A stretch of DNA of 6,721 bases from Oscillospiraceae bacterium (GTDB lineage: Bacteria > Bacillota > Clostridia > Oscillospirales > Oscillospiraceae), in contig JAITGH010000127.1 of assembly GCA_031280855.1 (NCBI GenBank), forward strand, positions 1-6,721, written 5' to 3'. Below, in pieces: positions 4,514 to 6,721 of this stretch. The position numbers and the translations under genes are program-made. The notes below the pieces were generated by a model. It saw only the letters and a program-made list of their open reading frames with translations. It was not told the DNA's origin and ran no database searches. Position 1 is the stretch's first letter. The number at the start of each line of letters is the position of its first letter.

Positions 4514-6721
4514 TTACAATTTCACAAGCTCCGGCTTGTCGTCAACAGCCTTAAGCGCGATGCTATCGCCGGACTTAAACGTGCCGTCAAGCAGCTTCTC
4601 CGAGATACCGTCCTCAATCGCGCTTTGGATCGCACGTCGAAGCGGACGCGCACCATAGACGGGGTCGTACCCGGACGCGGCGAGCAAATCGACCGCGTCG
4701 TCCTCCGCCGTCAGCGTGATTCCAAGCGCGTCCACGCGTTTCGCAACCTCGCGAATCATATTTCTGGCAATCTCGCGAATGTTCTCTTTGGAGAGCTGAT
4801 TGAACACGATGACATCGTCAATGCGGTTCAAGAACTCCGGGCGGAACGTCTTTTTAAGCTCGTCCGTGACGCTCTTCTTGATCTCGTCGTAGGACTTCTC
4901 TCCGGATGCGGATCCGACATTGAAGCCAAGCGGACGATAGTCGTTCGTGATCGACCTCGCGCCCAAGTTCGAGGTCATGACAATAACGGTGTTCTTGAAG
5001 TCGACTCGATGTCCATGCCCGTCGGTCAGCACTCCGTCCTCCATGATCTGAAGCATGATGTTGAAAACGTCAGGATGCGCCTTCTCTATCTCATCGAACA
5101 GTATAACAGAGTACGGCTTACGGCGAACCTTCTCGGTGAGCTGACCGCCCTCGTCATAGCCGACGTAACCCGGCGGCGAGCCGATCAGACGGCTTACCGT
5201 ATGCTTCTCCATGAACTCCGACATATCGACCTTGATCATCGCTTGCTCATCGCCGAACAATGCCTCCGCGAGAGCCTTGCATAGTTCGGTCTTCCCGACG
5301 CCCGTCGGCCCGAGCAATAGGAACGAACCCGTCGGACGCTTCGGATCCTTAAGTCCGAGCCGCCCGCGCCGAATCGCCTTGCTTACCGCGCTTACCGCCT
5401 CATCCTGCGATACGACGCGTCTATGCAGGATGTTTTCAAGGTCGATCAGCCGCGCACTGTCGTCCTGCGTCAGATTCGTCACCGGAACTCCCGTCCACAA
5501 TCCTACGACTGCCGCGATGTCGTCCACGATGACATTGGTTCGAGCCGTAACCTCGCTCGTCTCCCAGCGCTCACGCTTCTCCTTAAGCTCCTCGATGAGT
5601 TTCGATTCGCTGTCACGCAGCGCTGCCGCACGTTCATAGTCTTGCCCGCGCACGGCCTCGTCCTTCTCGTTGGACGTCTTCTCAAGCGACTCTTCCAGTT
5701 CCCGCAAATCCGGCGGCACGGTGCGCGACTGCATACGCACTCGGCTGCACGCCTCGTCAACGAGGTCAATCGCCTTATCAGGGAGGAAGCGGTCGGAGAT
5801 ATATCGTGCGGACATCTTAACGGCGGCTTCGATCGCTTCGTCCGTGATGGTAAGCTTGTGGTGCGCCTCATACCGATCCTTGAGCCCGTGAAGTATACGG
5901 ATCGAATCCTCTTGCGACGGCTCGTTTACCATAACGGTCTGGAAGCGGCGCTCGAGTGCGCGGTCGCGCTCGATGTGCTTGCGATACTCGTCGATGGTAG
6001 TCGCGCCGATGACTTGCATCTCGCCGCGGCTGAGCGCGGGCTTGATGATATTGGACGCATCAAGCGTACCCTCGGCGGATCCGGCTCCGATGATGGTGTG
6101 CATTTCGTCGAGGAAGAGTATGATCATACCGTTCGACTGAAGAACCTCGTCGATTGTGTCCTTGATGCGCTCTTCGAACTCGCCGCGGTACTTCGTACCC
6201 GCGACCATGGCGGCAAGGTCGAGCATAACGATCCTGCGCCCGCGCAAGTCCTCCGGGACGTCGCCGGCGACAACCTTTTGAGCGAGACCCTCAACTACCG
6301 CAGTCTTGCCTACGCCCGGCTCCCCGATAAGCACGGGGTTATTCTTCGTACGCCGACTGAGGATTTGGATGATGCGCGTAACTTCCTCATCACGCCCGAC
6401 GACGGGGTCGAGCTTCCCTTCCGACGCCATAGCCGTCAAATCGCGGCTGTAGCGGTCGAGCGTCGGGGTTGAGGAATTGTCGTGTCCCTGATTGATCTGC
6501 TGCCAAACGGGCGGTCCGCCGCCCTGCTGACCTCCCGGTCCGCCCATACCCGCAAAGAGCCCGCCGAGCGCGTTCGGATTCACTTGGAACGGACCGTGAA
6601 CAATGAAACCATCATTACCGGTGTGCGGTGGGTGCTGAGTTCCACCGCTTTGCGCCGGAGGATTCCCGCCGGTCAGCTCGGTATACAGCTTATTGAGATC
6701 AACGCCCAGCGCGCCGATGAT
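4514..6721 (-). CDS. clpC: ATP-dependent Clp protease ATP-binding subunit ClpC (5' partial)
   Basis: Hsp100 AAA+ unfoldase that feeds substrates to ClpP in the cytosol. The frame is open to the right edge: 735 residues are visible, and roughly the first 110 residues of the N-domain are missing. In visible numbering: end of the N-domain (1-16, [13 protein letters not shown]); a Gly/Pro/Gln-rich linker (about 17-87); D1 Walker A GEPGVGKT (133-140), pore loop KYRGEFEER (177-185), Walker B ending DE (205-206), Arg finger ERRF (near 257-260); a short coiled-coil middle domain with a UVR-like [18 protein letters not shown] stretch (about 353-370); D2 Walker A GPTGVGKT (471-478), pore Tyr519 in GYVGYDEGG, Walker B FDE (542-544), ClpP-binding loop LGF (598-600), sensor-2 ARPLRR (691-696). 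The LGF loop and short middle domain identify ClpC rather than ClpB. A GTG at 6583 is not the start. The ctsR, mcsA and mcsB genes often found upstream would lie beyond the edge; larB follows. Confidence 0.96.
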   Translation of the reverse strand: MIGALGVDLNKLYTELTGGNPPAQSGGTQHPPHTGNDGFIVHGPFQVNPNALGGLFAGMGGPGGQQGGGPPVWQQINQGHDNSSTPTLDRYSRDLTAMASEGKLDPVVGRDEEVTRIIQILSRRTKNNPVLIGEPGVGKTAVVEGLAQKVVAGDVPEDLRGRRIVMLDLAAMVAGTKYRGEFEERIKDTIDEVLQSNGMIILFLDEMHTIIGAGSAEGTLDASNIIKPALSRGEMQVIGATTIDEYRKHIERDRALERRFQTVMVNEPSQEDSIRILHGLKDRYEAHHKLTITDEAIEAAVKMSARYISDRFLPDKAIDLVDEACSRVRMQSRTVPPDLRELEESLEKTSNEKDEAVRGQDYERAAALRDSESKLIEELKEKRERWETSEVTARTNVIVDDIAAVVGLWTGVPVTNLTQDDSARLIDLENILHRRVVSQDEAVSAVSKAIRRGRLGLKDPKRPTGSFLLLGPTGVGKTELCKALAEALFGDEQAMIKVDMSEFMEKHTVSRLIGSPPGYVGYDEGGQLTEKVRRKPYSVILFDEIEKAHPDVFNIMLQIMEDGVLTDGHGHRVDFKNTVIVMTSNLGARSITNDYRPLGFNVGSASGEKSYDEIKKSVTDELKKTFRPEFLNRIDDVIVFNQLSKENIREIARNMIREVAKRVDALGITLTAEDDAVDLLAASGYDPVYGARPLRRAIQSAIEDGISEKLLDGTFKSGDSIALKAVDDKPELVKL

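Noticed and set aside
5423..6472. A 349-codon open frame on the plus strand opposite clpC
   Set aside because: It lies antisense to strongly conserved ClpC sequence, reads as Arg/Leu/Val-rich protein without recognisable motifs, and has no convincing ribosome binding site; it follows from the codon composition of clpC.
1..6721. CRISPR arrays, tRNA or rRNA genes, toxin-antitoxin or phage-defence genes
   Set aside because: I saw no spaced direct repeats, tRNA-like cloverleaf sequences, rRNA segments or defence-type domains; the non-coding gaps are short and accounted for by promoters, hairpins and the MITE.

Overview
The window looks like chromosomal DNA from an endospore-forming member of the Bacillota, most likely a clostridial-type anaerobe or facultative anaerobe. 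Three things point that way: a GerAB-type spore germination permease with its small companion protein, a ClpC-type AAA+ unfoldase, and sigma-A promoters with near-consensus boxes combined with strong AGGAGG ribosome binding sites. The DNA is moderately GC-rich. I cannot name a genus.

Layout from left to right. (1) Positions 2-1110, plus strand: the end of a germinant-receptor operon. It holds a GerAB-family permease cut by the left edge, overlapped by 4 bp with a 65-residue two-helix membrane protein. (2) Positions 1120-1237: a 102-bp MITE-like insertion with 15-bp terminal inverted repeats and an 8-bp target duplication, landed exactly on the stop codon of the next gene. (3) Positions 1230-2583, minus strand: a two-gene unit, a small carboxymuconolactone-decarboxylase-family protein followed by a short-chain dehydrogenase. 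A 125-bp leader between them carries competing inverted repeats. (4) Positions 2438-2632: a compact divergent promoter region with two strong sigma-A promoters arranged as mirror images. (5) Positions 2633-3706, plus strand: a UROD-fold protein of the corrinoid methyltransferase type, not a haem-pathway UROD, followed by a terminator-like hairpin. (6) Positions 3776-6721, minus strand: clpC (cut by the right edge) followed by larB, a nickel-pincer cofactor biosynthesis gene that seems to lack the usual N-terminal segment.

How the genes may work together: the UROD-type methyltransferase, the CMD-family protein and the dehydrogenase share a divergent control region with mirrored -35 sequences, so they are probably co-regulated and may form one small catabolic module, for example demethylation of a methylated compound followed by oxidation or reduction. 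The substrate is not readable from sequence. The germination genes, clpC and larB belong to separate units. The most unusual signals are the MITE on the stop codon, the alternative RNA pairing in the dehydrogenase leader, and the His in place of the usual catalytic Asn in that dehydrogenase.
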